A stretch of DNA of 8,171 bases, taken from assembly GCA_029550985.1 (NCBI GenBank), contig JAKPGH010000009.1, forward strand, positions 1 through 8,171. Reading direction: 5' to 3'. This DNA is from Bacillota bacterium (GTDB taxonomy: Bacteria > Bacillota > Clostridia > Oscillospirales > Ruminococcaceae). Every line of letters starts with the position of its first letter. The stretch's first letter is position 1. Positions 1 to 7,099 of this stretch are shown here, in pieces. A model generated the notes under the pieces. It was not told the DNA's origin and searched no databases. It saw nothing but the letters and a program-made list of their open reading frames with translations. Made by a program: the position numbers and the translations under genes.

Positions 1-1
1 C

Positions 2-283
2 AGCTATTCCCGCATTCTGGCTTTGGGTCTTTCTGGCGGTATTATCGCCCAGGTGTTCAATATCATCGGAACCCTGCTGGGAGGCGGCATCTTCGGCTTT
101 TTGTATTACCTTGTTGTCTTTGTAATCGGTTCGGCCCTTAACTTGGGAATTAACACCCTCGGATGCTATGTTCATGCTGCAAGATTGCACTACGTGGAGT
201 TTTTCGGCAAATTCTACGAAGGCGGCGGAAGACTCTACACGCCCCTTGCAGCCAACACCAAATATATCAAGGTTACACAATAA
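2..283 (+). CDS. ntpI: V/A-type ATPase subunit I (a subunit), C-terminal part
   Basis: This is the last 93 residues of the large membrane stator subunit that forms the two ion half-channels against the K ring; the gene begins before the window. The visible part opens with SYSRILALGL, matching the conserved helix of the V-ATPase a subunit that carries the essential Arg (yeast Vph1 R735; codon 11-13 here). Two hydrophobic segments follow, then VHAARLHYVEFFGKFYEGGG, matching the final helix with the second conserved Arg (yeast R799; codon 182-184). The C-terminus then runs through a short polar tail, as in the family. Both channel arginines are therefore present. The stop TAA overlaps the ribosome binding site of ntpK. 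The family assignment is firm from these motifs and from the adjoining K, E, C, F, A, B and D genes. Synonym: atpI-type subunit I/a. Confidence 0.93.
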   Translation, partial: SYSRILALGLSGGIIAQVFNIIGTLLGGGIFGFLYYLVVFVIGSALNLGINTLGCYVHAARLHYVEFFGKFYEGGGRLYTPLAANTKYIKVTQ

Positions 284-288
284 GGAGG
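282..288 (+). promoter_or_regulatory. Strong ribosome binding site of ntpK
   Basis: AAGGAGG, a near-perfect anti-16S match, begins within the stop codon of ntpI and lies 9 bases before the ATG of ntpK. It is the strongest site in the operon together with that of ntpB. This fits the need for many copies of the ring subunit (10 in E. hirae) per complex; the stoichiometry argument is inference. Confidence 0.85.
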
Positions 289-297
289 AAGACAAAA

Positions 298-807
298 ATG
301 GAAACAAATGCAATGGTAGGTACTCTGCTTGGTATGTCCGGCCCGGTTTTTGCCGCCTTGGGTGCCGCGCTGGCGGTTATCCTTTCCGGTTTTGGCTCCG
401 CCAGGGGTGTGGGAATTGCCGGTGAAGCGGCATCCGGCGTCGTGGTGGAAGACCCCGATAAGTTCGGCAACACTTTGATTCTGACCCTGCTGCCCGGTAC
501 CCAGGGTATTTACGGCTTCCTCATCGGATTCCTGGTGCTGTTCTTCACCGGTATGATGCCCGGCGGCACCATGATCGACATTTCTCTGGAAATGGGTCTG
601 AAAATTTTTGCCGCTTGCATGCCGGTCGCTTTGGTTGGTTGGGTTTCGGGTATTGCGCAAGGTAGAGTTTCCGCCGCCGGCATGAACATCGTCGCCAAGC
701 ATCCCGACCACACCTCCAAGGGCATGCTGTACGCCGCCATGGTGGAAACCTACGCGATCTTGTCTTTCCTGGCCTCTCTGCTGATGGTCCTTGGCATATT
801 GATGTAA
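298..807 (+). CDS. ntpK: V-type ATPase subunit K (c-ring proteolipid, predicted Na+-binding)
   Basis: A 169-residue, four-helix (double-hairpin) proteolipid that forms the rotating membrane ring. Hydrophobic helices lie roughly at residues 16-45, 58-84, 100-133 and 142-168. Every ligand type described for Na+ in E. hirae NtpK is visible: Leu65, Thr68 and Gln69 in LLPGTQG (E. hirae L61, T64, Q65), Gln121 in SGIAQG (Q110), and Glu150 in MVETYAIL (E139). The first hairpin lacks an ion-carrying Glu, having GTQG there, so one carboxylate serves two hairpins as in NtpK. Coupling to Na+ is therefore inferred. The protein is about 13 residues longer than the roughly 156-residue E. hirae protein as I recall it, mainly through about 7 extra residues in the loop around 82-98. 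The ATG start follows an ideal ribosome binding site; frames reaching upstream to 163 are read-through of the 3' end of ntpI. Confidence 0.96.
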   Translation: METNAMVGTLLGMSGPVFAALGAALAVILSGFGSARGVGIAGEAASGVVVEDPDKFGNTLILTLLPGTQGIYGFLIGFLVLFFTGMMPGGTMIDISLEMGLKIFAACMPVALVGWVSGIAQGRVSAAGMNIVAKHPDHTSKGMLYAAMVETYAILSFLASLLMVLGILM

Positions 808-823
808 GTTGGGATGTGAGCAA

Positions 824-1495
824 GTGAGTGAAAAAAACGCTGTCATTGCGATAACCGATAGAATTCAGGCAGAGGCTCAGGCCTGGGCAGACGAGCAGAT
901 TGCCGCCGCCAAAGCGGAGGCGGAGGCCATTCTCGCCGATTACCAAGCCAAGGCTGACCAAGCTTACGAAAGCATCCTGGCCGAAGCCAAGGTCAAGGCG
1001 GCGTTTATCGCTGACCGAGCTGTCAGCCAGGCCGAGGTGGACCGGCGCAAGATGCTCCTTGCCGCCCGGCAGGAGTGCGTGGCCAAGGCTTTTGACAAGG
1101 CTCTGGAGATGCTCTGCAACATGTCGGTGCAGGAGCGGGTTCAGCTGATGGTCAAAAGCGCCATTCAGTATCAGACCGCCGACGCCGAGTTTATTTTCAA
1201 CGCGGCCGACCGCAAAGAGGTAGGCCCTCTTGTGGTGGACACCGTCAATTCCATATTCAAAAAACAGCAGCTTAAAGAAACCTTCTCCGGCGATTTCCTG
1301 GAGCAGGTCAAGAAGCTGCTGAGCGGCAACCGCGCCCGCGCCCTCACCGCGAAGCTGTCCGACCAGGTCGGCGACTTTGCAGGCGGATTTATTCTCAAGC
1401 AGGGGGATATTGAATTCAACTGTACGTTTGAGGTACTGGTTGCCGGCGTGCGGGAAAATCTGGAGGGGGAAACCTCCGCAATTCTGTTTTCGTAG
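824..1495 (+). CDS. ntpE: V/A-type ATPase subunit E (peripheral stalk)
   Basis: A 223-residue peripheral-stalk subunit that, with subunit G/H, ties the catalytic head to subunit I and resists rotor torque. The first ~97 residues form one long Ala/Glu/Lys-rich helix (for example AAAKAEAEAIL), suited to a right-handed coiled coil. The C-terminal half is the globular cap that binds subunit B and ends with the typical GGFILKQGDIEFNCTFEVLV and a final GETSAILFS. I chose GTG at 824, giving MSEKNAVIAITDRI, because the product then begins at the conserved helix. An in-frame TTG at 809 would add MGCEQ and cannot be excluded. The ribosome binding site is weak (GTGAG around 815-819), in contrast to ntpK. 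The gene lies 16 bases after ntpK. Synonym: atpE of V-type nomenclature. Confidence 0.94.
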   Translation: MSEKNAVIAITDRIQAEAQAWADEQIAAAKAEAEAILADYQAKADQAYESILAEAKVKAAFIADRAVSQAEVDRRKMLLAARQECVAKAFDKALEMLCNMSVQERVQLMVKSAIQYQTADAEFIFNAADRKEVGPLVVDTVNSIFKKQQLKETFSGDFLEQVKKLLSGNRARALTAKLSDQVGDFAGGFILKQGDIEFNCTFEVLVAGVRENLEGETSAILFS

Positions 1496-1498
1496 GGC

Positions 1499-1506
1499 GG
1501 GGGTGA
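1499..1506 (+). promoter_or_regulatory. Ribosome binding site deciding the TTG start of ntpC
   Basis: GGGGGTGA ends 4 bases before the TTG at 1511. It supports a TTG start because no ATG or GTG lies in frame at a suitable distance. Confidence 0.6.
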
Positions 1507-1510
1507 AAGG

Positions 1511-2506
1511 TTGGTCAAGTTTAAGGATACCGATTTCCTCCATGCAAGTTCCCGGATTAAGTCTTTGGAACGCAAACTCCTGACCCACCGGCAGCTCATC
1601 CAGATGATTGAGGCCCCAACCCTGGACGAAGCCTGGAAAATTGCCAACGATGCCGGCATCGGGGTGGGAATCCCCTTGGAGCAGTACGAAAGGGCGCTGA
1701 GCGAAAATCTAGCCCAAACCTACGATTTTCTCAAGAGCCTTTCCAAGGAGCACGGTTTTTTGGACTTGCTGCGCTACGAGTACGACGCCCTCAACTTAAA
1801 GCTTCTCATCAAGGCGCAGGCCATGAACAGGGAGCAGGTTGAGCTGGTGGAAATGGGCAGCGTTCCGGTGGCTGTGCTGCGGGAGGAATTCCGGCTGCAG
1901 AAGTATGAACAGACCCCCTGCCTTTTGGCGGAAGCCGTTGCCGAGGCCACCGACGCGCTGGCCCGCACCGGCGACCCCCAGTGGGTGGACGTCATTGTGG
2001 ACAAAGCCATGCTGGCGGCCATGCTGCAAAAGGCAATGGAGTATAAGATTCCTTTCCTTCACAAGTTGATTAAGACCAAAATCGACATTGCCAACCTGCG
2101 CAGCGTGGTGCGCATTCAACGGATTGGCAAGGAGCTGGACTTTGTCAAGCGGGTGCTGGTTCCCGGCGGCCATTTGGACGTGGGCGCCCTGGCCGACGCC
2201 TTTGCCAGAGGAATGGACAGCATCATCGCGCTGATGCAGGGCAGCGATTACGGCCCCATCCTGGAGCCAGCCTTTGACGCGCTGCGCGGCGGCAAGGGGC
2301 TGACCCAGTTTGAACGCCTTTGTGACGACTGCATCACCAACGTGCTGAACAGTGTCCGGCTAATCCCCTTCGGGGTGGAGCTGCTGATTGTGTACGCCGC
2401 CGCCAAGGAAGCGGAAATCAAGGCGGTGCGCATTGTAATGGCCTCCCGCCTGGCGGGGGTGGCGCCTGATTTGATTAAAGAAAGGTTGCGTGAAACCTAT
2501 GCGTAG
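1511..2506 (+). CDS. ntpC: V/A-type ATPase subunit C (d-type, rotor-ring socket)
   Basis: A 331-residue protein, close to the ~335 of E. hirae NtpC. It is the funnel-shaped subunit that sits on the K ring and holds the foot of the D-F central shaft. It is mostly helical and lacks a membrane segment. Family-like features are the N-terminal ASSRIKSLERKLLT, the repeated Tyr/Leu-rich helices (LLRYEYDALNLKLLIKA), IDIANLRSVVRIQRIGK in the middle, and the C-terminal PFGVELLIVYAAAKEAEIKAVRIV. The start is a TTG at 1511 preceded by GGGGGTGA (1499-1506). No in-frame ATG gives a complete N-terminus, since the first internal Met lies about 30 codons in. The gene follows ntpE by 15 bases, and its end overlaps the start of the F subunit by 8 bases, suggesting translational coupling. 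Synonym: atpC of V-type nomenclature. Confidence 0.93.
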   Translation: MVKFKDTDFLHASSRIKSLERKLLTHRQLIQMIEAPTLDEAWKIANDAGIGVGIPLEQYERALSENLAQTYDFLKSLSKEHGFLDLLRYEYDALNLKLLIKAQAMNREQVELVEMGSVPVAVLREEFRLQKYEQTPCLLAEAVAEATDALARTGDPQWVDVIVDKAMLAAMLQKAMEYKIPFLHKLIKTKIDIANLRSVVRIQRIGKELDFVKRVLVPGGHLDVGALADAFARGMDSIIALMQGSDYGPILEPAFDALRGGKGLTQFERLCDDCITNVLNSVRLIPFGVELLIVYAAAKEAEIKAVRIVMASRLAGVAPDLIKERLRETYA

Positions 2507-2816
2507 CAAAATAGCCGTAGTGGGCGAAAAAGCAAGCGTCATGGGCTTTCGCGCCGTAGGCTTCGAGGTATTCGAGGTGGAGGAGCCTGCCGATATTTTT
2601 TCCATAGTGGAGCGGCTGGTGAAGGAAGCGTACGGAGTGGTGTTCATCACCGAGCAGGCTCTGGCAAAGGCTCCCGGACTGCTTGACAAATACAAGGATA
2701 CGCGGATCCCCGCGATTATTCCCATCCCGGGACGGGATGGAACCCTCGGCATTGGTATGGAAAACCTGCGCAAAAGCGTAGAGCGGGCCGTGGGTGCGGA
2801 TATACTCAATCATTAG
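2499..2816 (+). CDS. ntpG: V/A-type ATPase subunit F (central stalk)
   Basis: A 105-residue protein with the alternating strand/helix pattern of the Rossmann-like subunit F, which binds the side of subunit D in the central shaft and modulates catalysis. Supporting motifs are SKIAVVGEKASVMGFRAVG at the N-terminus, VVFITEQAL in the middle, IPAIIPIPG at about residues 75-83, and GIGMENLRKSVERAVGADIL at the end. This is called NtpG in E. hirae and AtpF or subunit F elsewhere. The ATG at 2499 overlaps the last 8 bases of ntpC. A GTG at 2490 would add three residues (MKP) and is a possible alternative, with AAAGG upstream; the ATG start puts the conserved KIAVVG strand at the usual distance. Expression is probably by reinitiation after ntpC. 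Sixteen bases separate it from ntpA. Confidence 0.93.
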   Translation: MRSKIAVVGEKASVMGFRAVGFEVFEVEEPADIFSIVERLVKEAYGVVFITEQALAKAPGLLDKYKDTRIPAIIPIPGRDGTLGIGMENLRKSVERAVGADILNH

Positions 2817-2821
2817 AAAGC

Positions 2822-2827
2822 AGGTGA
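2822..2827 (+). promoter_or_regulatory. Ribosome binding site deciding the TTG start of ntpA
   Basis: AGGTGA lies 5 bases before the TTG at 2833. The alternative GTG at 2824 falls inside this motif and has only a poor purine stretch upstream, so TTG is preferred. Confidence 0.7.
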
Positions 2828-2832
2828 AAAGA

Positions 2833-4620
2833 TTGGCGAGTATCGGCACAATTGTCAAAATAGCGGGTCCGCTGGTTGTGGCCAAGGGTATGCGGGATGC
2901 CAACATGTTCGACATGGTGCACGTTGGCGAACAGAGGCTCATTGGCGAAATCATCGAGATGCGCGGCGACCGCGCTTCTATCCAGGTATACGAAGAAACC
3001 TCCGGCCTTCGGCCCGGAGCTCAGGTGGTGTCCACCGGCGCCCCGCTTTCGGTAGAGCTGGCCCCCGGCATCCTCACCATGATTTTTGACGGTATCCAGC
3101 GCCCGCTGGAAGTCATGCGTCAAATGGTGGGAAGCTGTATTACCAGAGGCATCGAAGTCACCTCCCTGGATCACAACAAAAGGTGGGACTTTGTCCCGGT
3201 GGCAAAGGTGGGGGACAAAGTTTACCCCGGCGACGTTCTGGGTACCGTGCAGGAGACTTCCATCATTACCCACCGCATCCTCTGCCCGGTCGGCGTGGAG
3301 GGCGAACTGGTCAAAATCCAACCGGGACAGTTCACCATCGTCGAGCCCATTGCCACCATCCGCAAGGCAGACGGCTCGGAAGTGACCGTTCAAATGCTGC
3401 AGCGTTGGCCTGTTCGGAAGCAGCGCCCCTATAAGAGCAAGCTGCCTCCCAACACCCCCATGGTGACGGGCCAGCGCGTCATCGATACCTTGTTCCCCAT
3501 CTCACGGGGAGGCACCGCCGCTGTTCCCGGGCCCTTCGGTTCCGGCAAGACGGTGGTTCAGCACCAGCTGGCCAAGTGGGCCGACGTGGACATTGTGGTG
3601 TACATCGGCTGCGGCGAGCGCGGCAACGAAATGACCGACGTTCTGATGGAGTTCCCCGAGCTGAAAGACCCCAAATCCGGCAAGTCCATCATGGAGCGGA
3701 CGGTGCTGATTGCCAACACCTCCGATATGCCGGTGGCCGCCCGGGAAGCCTGCATCTACACTGGCATTACCATTGCCGAGTACTTCCGGGATATGGGCTA
3801 CAACGTGGCCATTATGGCCGACTCCACCAGCCGTTGGGCCGAGGCCCTGCGGGAAATGTCCGGCCGTCTGGAAGAGATGCCTGGCGAAGAAGGTTATCCT
3901 GCCTATCTGACCAGCCGTCTGGCCCAGTTCTATGAGCGGGCCGGCAAGGTCAAGACGCTGTGCAGCCCCAACGAGGACCGGGAAGGCTCCATTTCCGCCA
4001 TCGGCGCCGTTTCCCCGGCCGGCGGCGACATGTCCGACCCTGTGGTGCAGTCCACCCTGCGCATCGTCAAGGTGTACTGGGAGCTGAGCAGCTCTCTGGC
4101 ATACCGCCGCCACTTCCCCGCCATCGACTGGTTGAACTCCTACTCCCTCTATCTGGACCAAATCAAAGAGTATATGAACAACAATGTCATGGAAGGCTGG
4201 GGCGACCTCCACGCCGAAACCATGGCCATTCTGCAGGAAGAGGCGGAGCTGCAGGAAATTGTGCAGTTGGTCGGTTACGACTCCCTTTCCGCCTCCGACC
4301 GCCTCAAGCTGGAAGCCGCCCGTATGATTCGGGAGGACTACCTGCAGCAGAACGGCTTTGACGAGGTGGACACCTACACCTCCCTGGCCAAGCAGGTGGC
4401 CATGCTGGATTTGGTCATCTCCTTCTCCCGCCGTTCCCACGAAGCCCTGAAGGCGGGAGCCCGGGTGGAGGACATCTTCGCCATGAAGGTGAAGGAAAAG
4501 ATTGCCAGAGCCAAGTATGTTCCCGAGGAAGAAGCCCTGACGTATATCAAGAATACCAAGCAGGAATTGGAAGCGGAGCTTGCCTCTCTGCTGACAAAGG
4601 AGGCCGCCGACAATGATTAA
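2833..4620 (+). CDS. ntpA: V/A-type ATPase catalytic subunit A
   Basis: A 595-residue catalytic subunit (E. hirae NtpA about 593) that hydrolyses or makes ATP at the A-B interfaces of the A3B3 head. The N-terminal beta-barrel starts ASIGTIVKIAGPLVVAKGM. The family-specific insertion (bulge) domain occupies roughly residues 110-190. The P-loop GPFGSGKT is at 233-240 with Lys239, followed by the catalytic GERGNEM with Glu262 and Arg263. The Walker B strand NVAIMADSTSRW has Asp330. A helical C-terminal domain follows. All catalytic residues are intact and there is no intein. The start is TTG at 2833 behind AGGTGA; upstream in-frame codons from 2794 lie inside the subunit F gene and are not used. 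The last 8 bases overlap ntpB, and the ntpB ribosome binding site lies inside its 3' end, which should couple A and B synthesis at equal amounts. Synonym: atpA (V-type alpha). Confidence 0.98.
   Translation: MASIGTIVKIAGPLVVAKGMRDANMFDMVHVGEQRLIGEIIEMRGDRASIQVYEETSGLRPGAQVVSTGAPLSVELAPGILTMIFDGIQRPLEVMRQMVGSCITRGIEVTSLDHNKRWDFVPVAKVGDKVYPGDVLGTVQETSIITHRILCPVGVEGELVKIQPGQFTIVEPIATIRKADGSEVTVQMLQRWPVRKQRPYKSKLPPNTPMVTGQRVIDTLFPISRGGTAAVPGPFGSGKTVVQHQLAKWADVDIVVYIGCGERGNEMTDVLMEFPELKDPKSGKSIMERTVLIANTSDMPVAAREACIYTGITIAEYFRDMGYNVAIMADSTSRWAEALREMSGRLEEMPGEEGYPAYLTSRLAQFYERAGKVKTLCSPNEDREGSISAIGAVSPAGGDMSDPVVQSTLRIVKVYWELSSSLAYRRHFPAIDWLNSYSLYLDQIKEYMNNNVMEGWGDLHAETMAILQEEAELQEIVQLVGYDSLSASDRLKLEAARMIREDYLQQNGFDEVDTYTSLAKQVAMLDLVISFSRRSHEALKAGARVEDIFAMKVKEKIARAKYVPEEEALTYIKNTKQELEAELASLLTKEAADND
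4596..4603 (+). promoter_or_regulatory. Ribosome binding site of ntpB inside ntpA
   Basis: AAAGGAGG lies within the 3' end of ntpA, 9 bases before the ATG of ntpB. Its full anti-16S match favours efficient independent initiation as well as coupling through the overlapping stop and start. Confidence 0.8.
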
Positions 4621-5992
4621 GGAATACAGAACCATACAGGAAGTGGCCGGTCCTCTGATGCTGGTCCAGGGCGTGGAAGGCGTAGCCTACAACGAACTGG
4701 GCGAAATCGAACTGGCGGACGGCAGCATTCGCCGCTGCAAGGTTTTGGAAGTCAACGGCAGCAACGTGCTGGTGCAGTTGTTTGAAAGCAGCACCGGCAT
4801 TAACCTGGAGCAATCCAAGGTGCGCTTTTTGGGCAAGAGCCAGGATATGCCCGTCTCCGAGGATATGCTGGGACGCATCTTCTCCGGCATGGGCAACCCC
4901 ATCGACGGCGGCCCCAACATCATCCCCGACAAGCGGCTGGACATTAACGGCCTGCCCATGAACCCCGCCGCCCGAGACTATCCTTCCGAGTTTATCCAAA
5001 CGGGTATCTCCGCCATCGACGGCCTGAACACCCTGGTTCGCGGCCAGAAGCTGCCCATCTTCTCCGGTTCCGGTCTTCCCCATGCCAAGTTGGCGGCTCA
5101 GATTGCCCGTCAGGCCAAGGTGCTGGGTACCGACAGCAAATTCGCCGTCGTGTTCGCCGCCATCGGCATCACCTTCGAGGAAGCCAACTTCTTCATCGAA
5201 GACTTCCGGGTCACCGGAGCTTTGGACCGCACCGTGCTGTTCATCAACCTGGCCAACGACCCGGCCATCGAGCGTATTTCCACTCCTCGTATGGCGTTGA
5301 CCGCCGCCGAGTATCTGGCCTTTGACAAGGATATGCACGTGCTGGTCATCCTGACCGACATTACCAACTACGCCGAAGCTCTGCGGGAGGTTTCCTCCGC
5401 CCGTAAGGAAGTGCCCGGCCGCCGCGGCTATCCCGGATACCTCTACACCGACCTTGCCACCATCTACGAGCGTGCGGGCCGGCGGAAGGATTCCAAGGGT
5501 TCCATCACCATGATTCCCATCCTCACCATGCCGGAGGACGACAAGACCCACCCCATCCCCGACCTGACCGGCTACATCACCGAAGGGCAAATTATCCTGT
5601 CCCGGGAGCTGTTCCGCAAGGGCGTTATGCCTCCCATCGACGTGCTGCCCTCCCTGTCCCGTCTAAAGGATAAGGGGATCGGAGCGGGCAAAACCCGTGA
5701 GGACCATGCGGGAACCATGAACCAGCTCTTTGCCGCCTACGCCCAGGGCAAGGAAGCCAAGGAACTGATGACCATTTTGGGCGAGGCCGCGTTGTCCGAA
5801 CTGGACTTGCTCTACGCCAGGTTCGCCGACGAGTTTGAAAAGCGCTATGTCTCCCAGGGTTTCGACACCGACCGCTCCATCGAGGAGACTCTGACCATCG
5901 GCTGGGAGCTTTTGTCCCTTCTGCCCACCACCGAACTCAAGCGAATTCGCCCTGAATTCATCGAGAAATACCTGCCCAAAAAGGCGCAGTAA
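4613..5992 (+). CDS. ntpB: V/A-type ATPase regulatory/nucleotide-binding subunit B
   Basis: A 459-residue non-catalytic head subunit (E. hirae NtpB about 458) that alternates with A and supplies the arginine finger. The N-terminal barrel starts KEYRTIQEVAGPLMLVQGV. The P-loop is degenerate, with SGSGLPHAKL at 151-160 in place of GxxGxGKT, as expected for B. VLVILTDITNYAEALRE corresponds to the Walker B strand. PGRRGYPGYLYTDLATIYERAGR is the family signature. DVLPSLSRLKDKGIGAGKTREDH contains Arg350, the same position as the E. hirae finger Arg350. A helical C-terminal domain ends PEFIEKYLPKKAQ. The ATG start overlaps the end of ntpA by 8 bases and is backed by AAAGGAGG. ntpD follows 12 bases later. 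Synonym: atpB (V-type beta). Confidence 0.98.
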   Translation: MIKEYRTIQEVAGPLMLVQGVEGVAYNELGEIELADGSIRRCKVLEVNGSNVLVQLFESSTGINLEQSKVRFLGKSQDMPVSEDMLGRIFSGMGNPIDGGPNIIPDKRLDINGLPMNPAARDYPSEFIQTGISAIDGLNTLVRGQKLPIFSGSGLPHAKLAAQIARQAKVLGTDSKFAVVFAAIGITFEEANFFIEDFRVTGALDRTVLFINLANDPAIERISTPRMALTAAEYLAFDKDMHVLVILTDITNYAEALREVSSARKEVPGRRGYPGYLYTDLATIYERAGRRKDSKGSITMIPILTMPEDDKTHPIPDLTGYITEGQIILSRELFRKGVMPPIDVLPSLSRLKDKGIGAGKTREDHAGTMNQLFAAYAQGKEAKELMTILGEAALSELDLLYARFADEFEKRYVSQGFDTDRSIEETLTIGWELLSLLPTTELKRIRPEFIEKYLPKKAQ

Positions 5993-6004
5993 GGGGGTAC
6001 TGTT

Positions 6005-6676
6005 ATGGCCCTGATACGCGTCAACCCAACTCGGATGGAGTTGGCCAACCTCAAAAAGAAGCTGAGGACCTCCCAAAAGGGGCACAAGCTCCTCAAAGAT
6101 AAGCGGGACGACCTGATGAAAAAATTCCTGGCTTTGGTGCGGGAAAATCAGGAACTTCGCAAAATCGTGGAAGAAAAAATCATGGGAGTGTACGAAGGCT
6201 TTGTCATTGCAGGTGCCGTCATGAGTCCCGAGGCCTTGGACGAAGCGCTGATGATGCCCAAGCAGCGGGTGGAGCTGGAGGTTGGTTCCCAAAACCTGAT
6301 GAGCGTCGTAGTGCCGGTGTTCAGCTTTGAAACCTCCGGCGGGGAAGGGGACAACTACTCCTACGGCTTTGTTTCCACCTCCGGCGAGCTGGACAGTTCG
6401 GTGGCCGCATTGGCCGACGTGCTGCCCTACATGCTGAAGCTGGCGCAGATGGAAAAGAGCGCCCAGCTGTTGGCGGAGGAAATCGAAAAGACCCGGCGCA
6501 CCGTAAACGCCCTGGAGTATGTCCGGATTCCCAATCTGCAGGAAACCATTCGGTATATTCGGATGAAGCTGGAAGAAAACGACCGCGGCAACACCACTCG
6601 CCTGATGAAGGTCAAGGATATGATTGTGCAGCAGGCGATTGAGGAGCAAAAAGCCCGGGACGAAATGGCCGGCTGA
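6005..6676 (+). CDS. ntpD: V/A-type ATPase subunit D (central rotor shaft)
   Basis: A 223-residue protein that forms the rotating axle through the A3B3 head. The family layout is clear. A long N-terminal helix contains NPTRMELANLKKKL and LLKDKRDDLMKKFL (residues ~8-75). A short middle section follows, with a Ser/Gly/Tyr-rich stretch around 111-125. A long C-terminal helix (about 130-223) runs antiparallel and includes KTRRTVNALEYVRIPNLQETI, the standard signature. No membrane segment is present. The ATG start is preceded by AAGGGGGT with a 6-base spacer. It is the last gene of the operon: the stop TGA is followed 16 bases later by a strong terminator. No further subunit genes follow, unlike E. 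hirae, where ntpH and ntpJ come after ntpD. Synonym: atpD of V-type nomenclature. Confidence 0.96.
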   Translation: MALIRVNPTRMELANLKKKLRTSQKGHKLLKDKRDDLMKKFLALVRENQELRKIVEEKIMGVYEGFVIAGAVMSPEALDEALMMPKQRVELEVGSQNLMSVVVPVFSFETSGGEGDNYSYGFVSTSGELDSSVAALADVLPYMLKLAQMEKSAQLLAEEIEKTRRTVNALEYVRIPNLQETIRYIRMKLEENDRGNTTRLMKVKDMIVQQAIEEQKARDEMAG

Positions 6677-6692
6677 ACTCCTATACAAAGAT

Positions 6693-6726
6693 AAAAAAGA
6701 CGCCTCCCATACGAGGCGTCTTTTTT
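6693..6726 (+). terminator. Intrinsic terminator of the V-ATPase operon
   Basis: An 8-bp GC-rich stem, GACGCCTC (6699-6706) with GAGGCGTC (6713-6720), has a 6-base loop and is extended by six A's facing six T's. It lies 16 bases after the ntpD stop. The T run gives a strong + strand terminator. The matching A run makes it symmetric, so it could also stop minus-strand transcripts. Confidence 0.93.
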
Positions 6727-6747
6727 CGTTGCAAGAAAGAAAAGTGC

Positions 6748-6776
6748 TTGACAATTCTTGCTGGAAAAGCTATACT
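6748..6776 (+). promoter_or_regulatory. Near-consensus sigma-A promoter of tRNA-Trp
   Basis: TTGACA (6748-6753) and TATACT (6771-6776) are separated by exactly 17 bases, one mismatch from the full consensus. Transcription should begin near 6783, about 14 bases before the mature tRNA. It lies just after the V-ATPase terminator, so the tRNA is transcribed independently. Confidence 0.9.
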
Positions 6777-6796
6777 ATAAAACGGACTCACAAAAT

Positions 6797-6872
6797 AGGG
6801 GTATAGCTCAGCTGGTAGAGCAACGGTCTCCAAAACCGTGTGCCGAGGGTTCGAATCCTTCTGCCCCTGCCA
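6797..6872 (+). tRNA. trnW: tRNA-Trp (anticodon CCA)
   Basis: A complete 76-base cloverleaf with encoded CCA. The acceptor stem is AGGGGTA with TGCCCCT (one G-U pair). The D stem is GCTC/GAGC with an AGCTGGTA loop. The anticodon stem is ACGGT/ACCGT with loop CTCCAAA, placing anticodon CCA at 6830-6832, which reads UGG (Trp). The variable loop is GTGCC, and the T stem is GAGGG/CCTTC with loop TTCGAAT. Discriminator G73 at 6869 is the usual Trp identity base, and CCA is at 6870-6872. Transcription is from its own promoter and ends at the hairpin directly downstream. Confidence 0.98.
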
Positions 6873-6875
6873 TAG

Positions 6876-6910
6876 AAAAACCGCATGACCATTGGGTTCA
6901 TGCGGTTTTT
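6876..6910 (+). terminator. Intrinsic terminator of tRNA-Trp (symmetric)
   Basis: A long stem pairs AAAAACCGCATGA (6876-6888) with TCATGCGGTTTTT (6898-6910) across a 9-base loop, starting 3 bases after the tRNA CCA. The run of T's on the + strand makes it a terminator. The opposite A run gives a T run on the minus strand too, so it may also end transcription of the convergent small Cys-rich gene. Confidence 0.9.
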
Positions 6911-7099
6911 GTTATGTCGAAACACAGCCGGTCCTTTTGCCGGGCGACGTTTTCATTTTTGCCCTCTTCTTTTTTGAAGGAAAGCGGCCATTTTTGCTTT
7001 TTTGAGCATGCCTGTTCAACTTGCAACATCGCCGAAGTGAACGCAACTTTCGGAGCGTTTCATCGTTCTGGTTGGACAGTTTTTGTTTTTGGTTGCGAA
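6911..7099. other. Gap between the tRNA and Cys-rich gene, no gene seen
   Basis: No convincing gene is seen on either strand. The stretch has several T runs on the + strand and would form the 3' untranslated part of the minus-strand Cys-rich gene, up to the symmetric terminator at 6876-6910. A weak imperfect hairpin at 7032-7053 has no adjoining U run. A minus-strand frame is open across the whole stretch but lacks a supported start. Confidence 0.5.

Noticed and set aside
3502..5590. Long minus-strand open frames opposite ntpA and ntpB (also opposite ntpE and ntpD)
   Set aside because: They are antisense shadows of GC-rich coding sequence, rich in Gly/His/Val/Gln, with no start signals; the + strand genes are certain.
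6850..6872. tRNA-Trp 3' end as an integration site
   Set aside because: No second copy of the tRNA 3' end and no integrase or phage gene is present in the window.
7032..7053. Imperfect hairpin after the Cys-rich gene
   Set aside because: The stem has a bulge and neither strand has a U run next to it, so it does not look like an intrinsic terminator.
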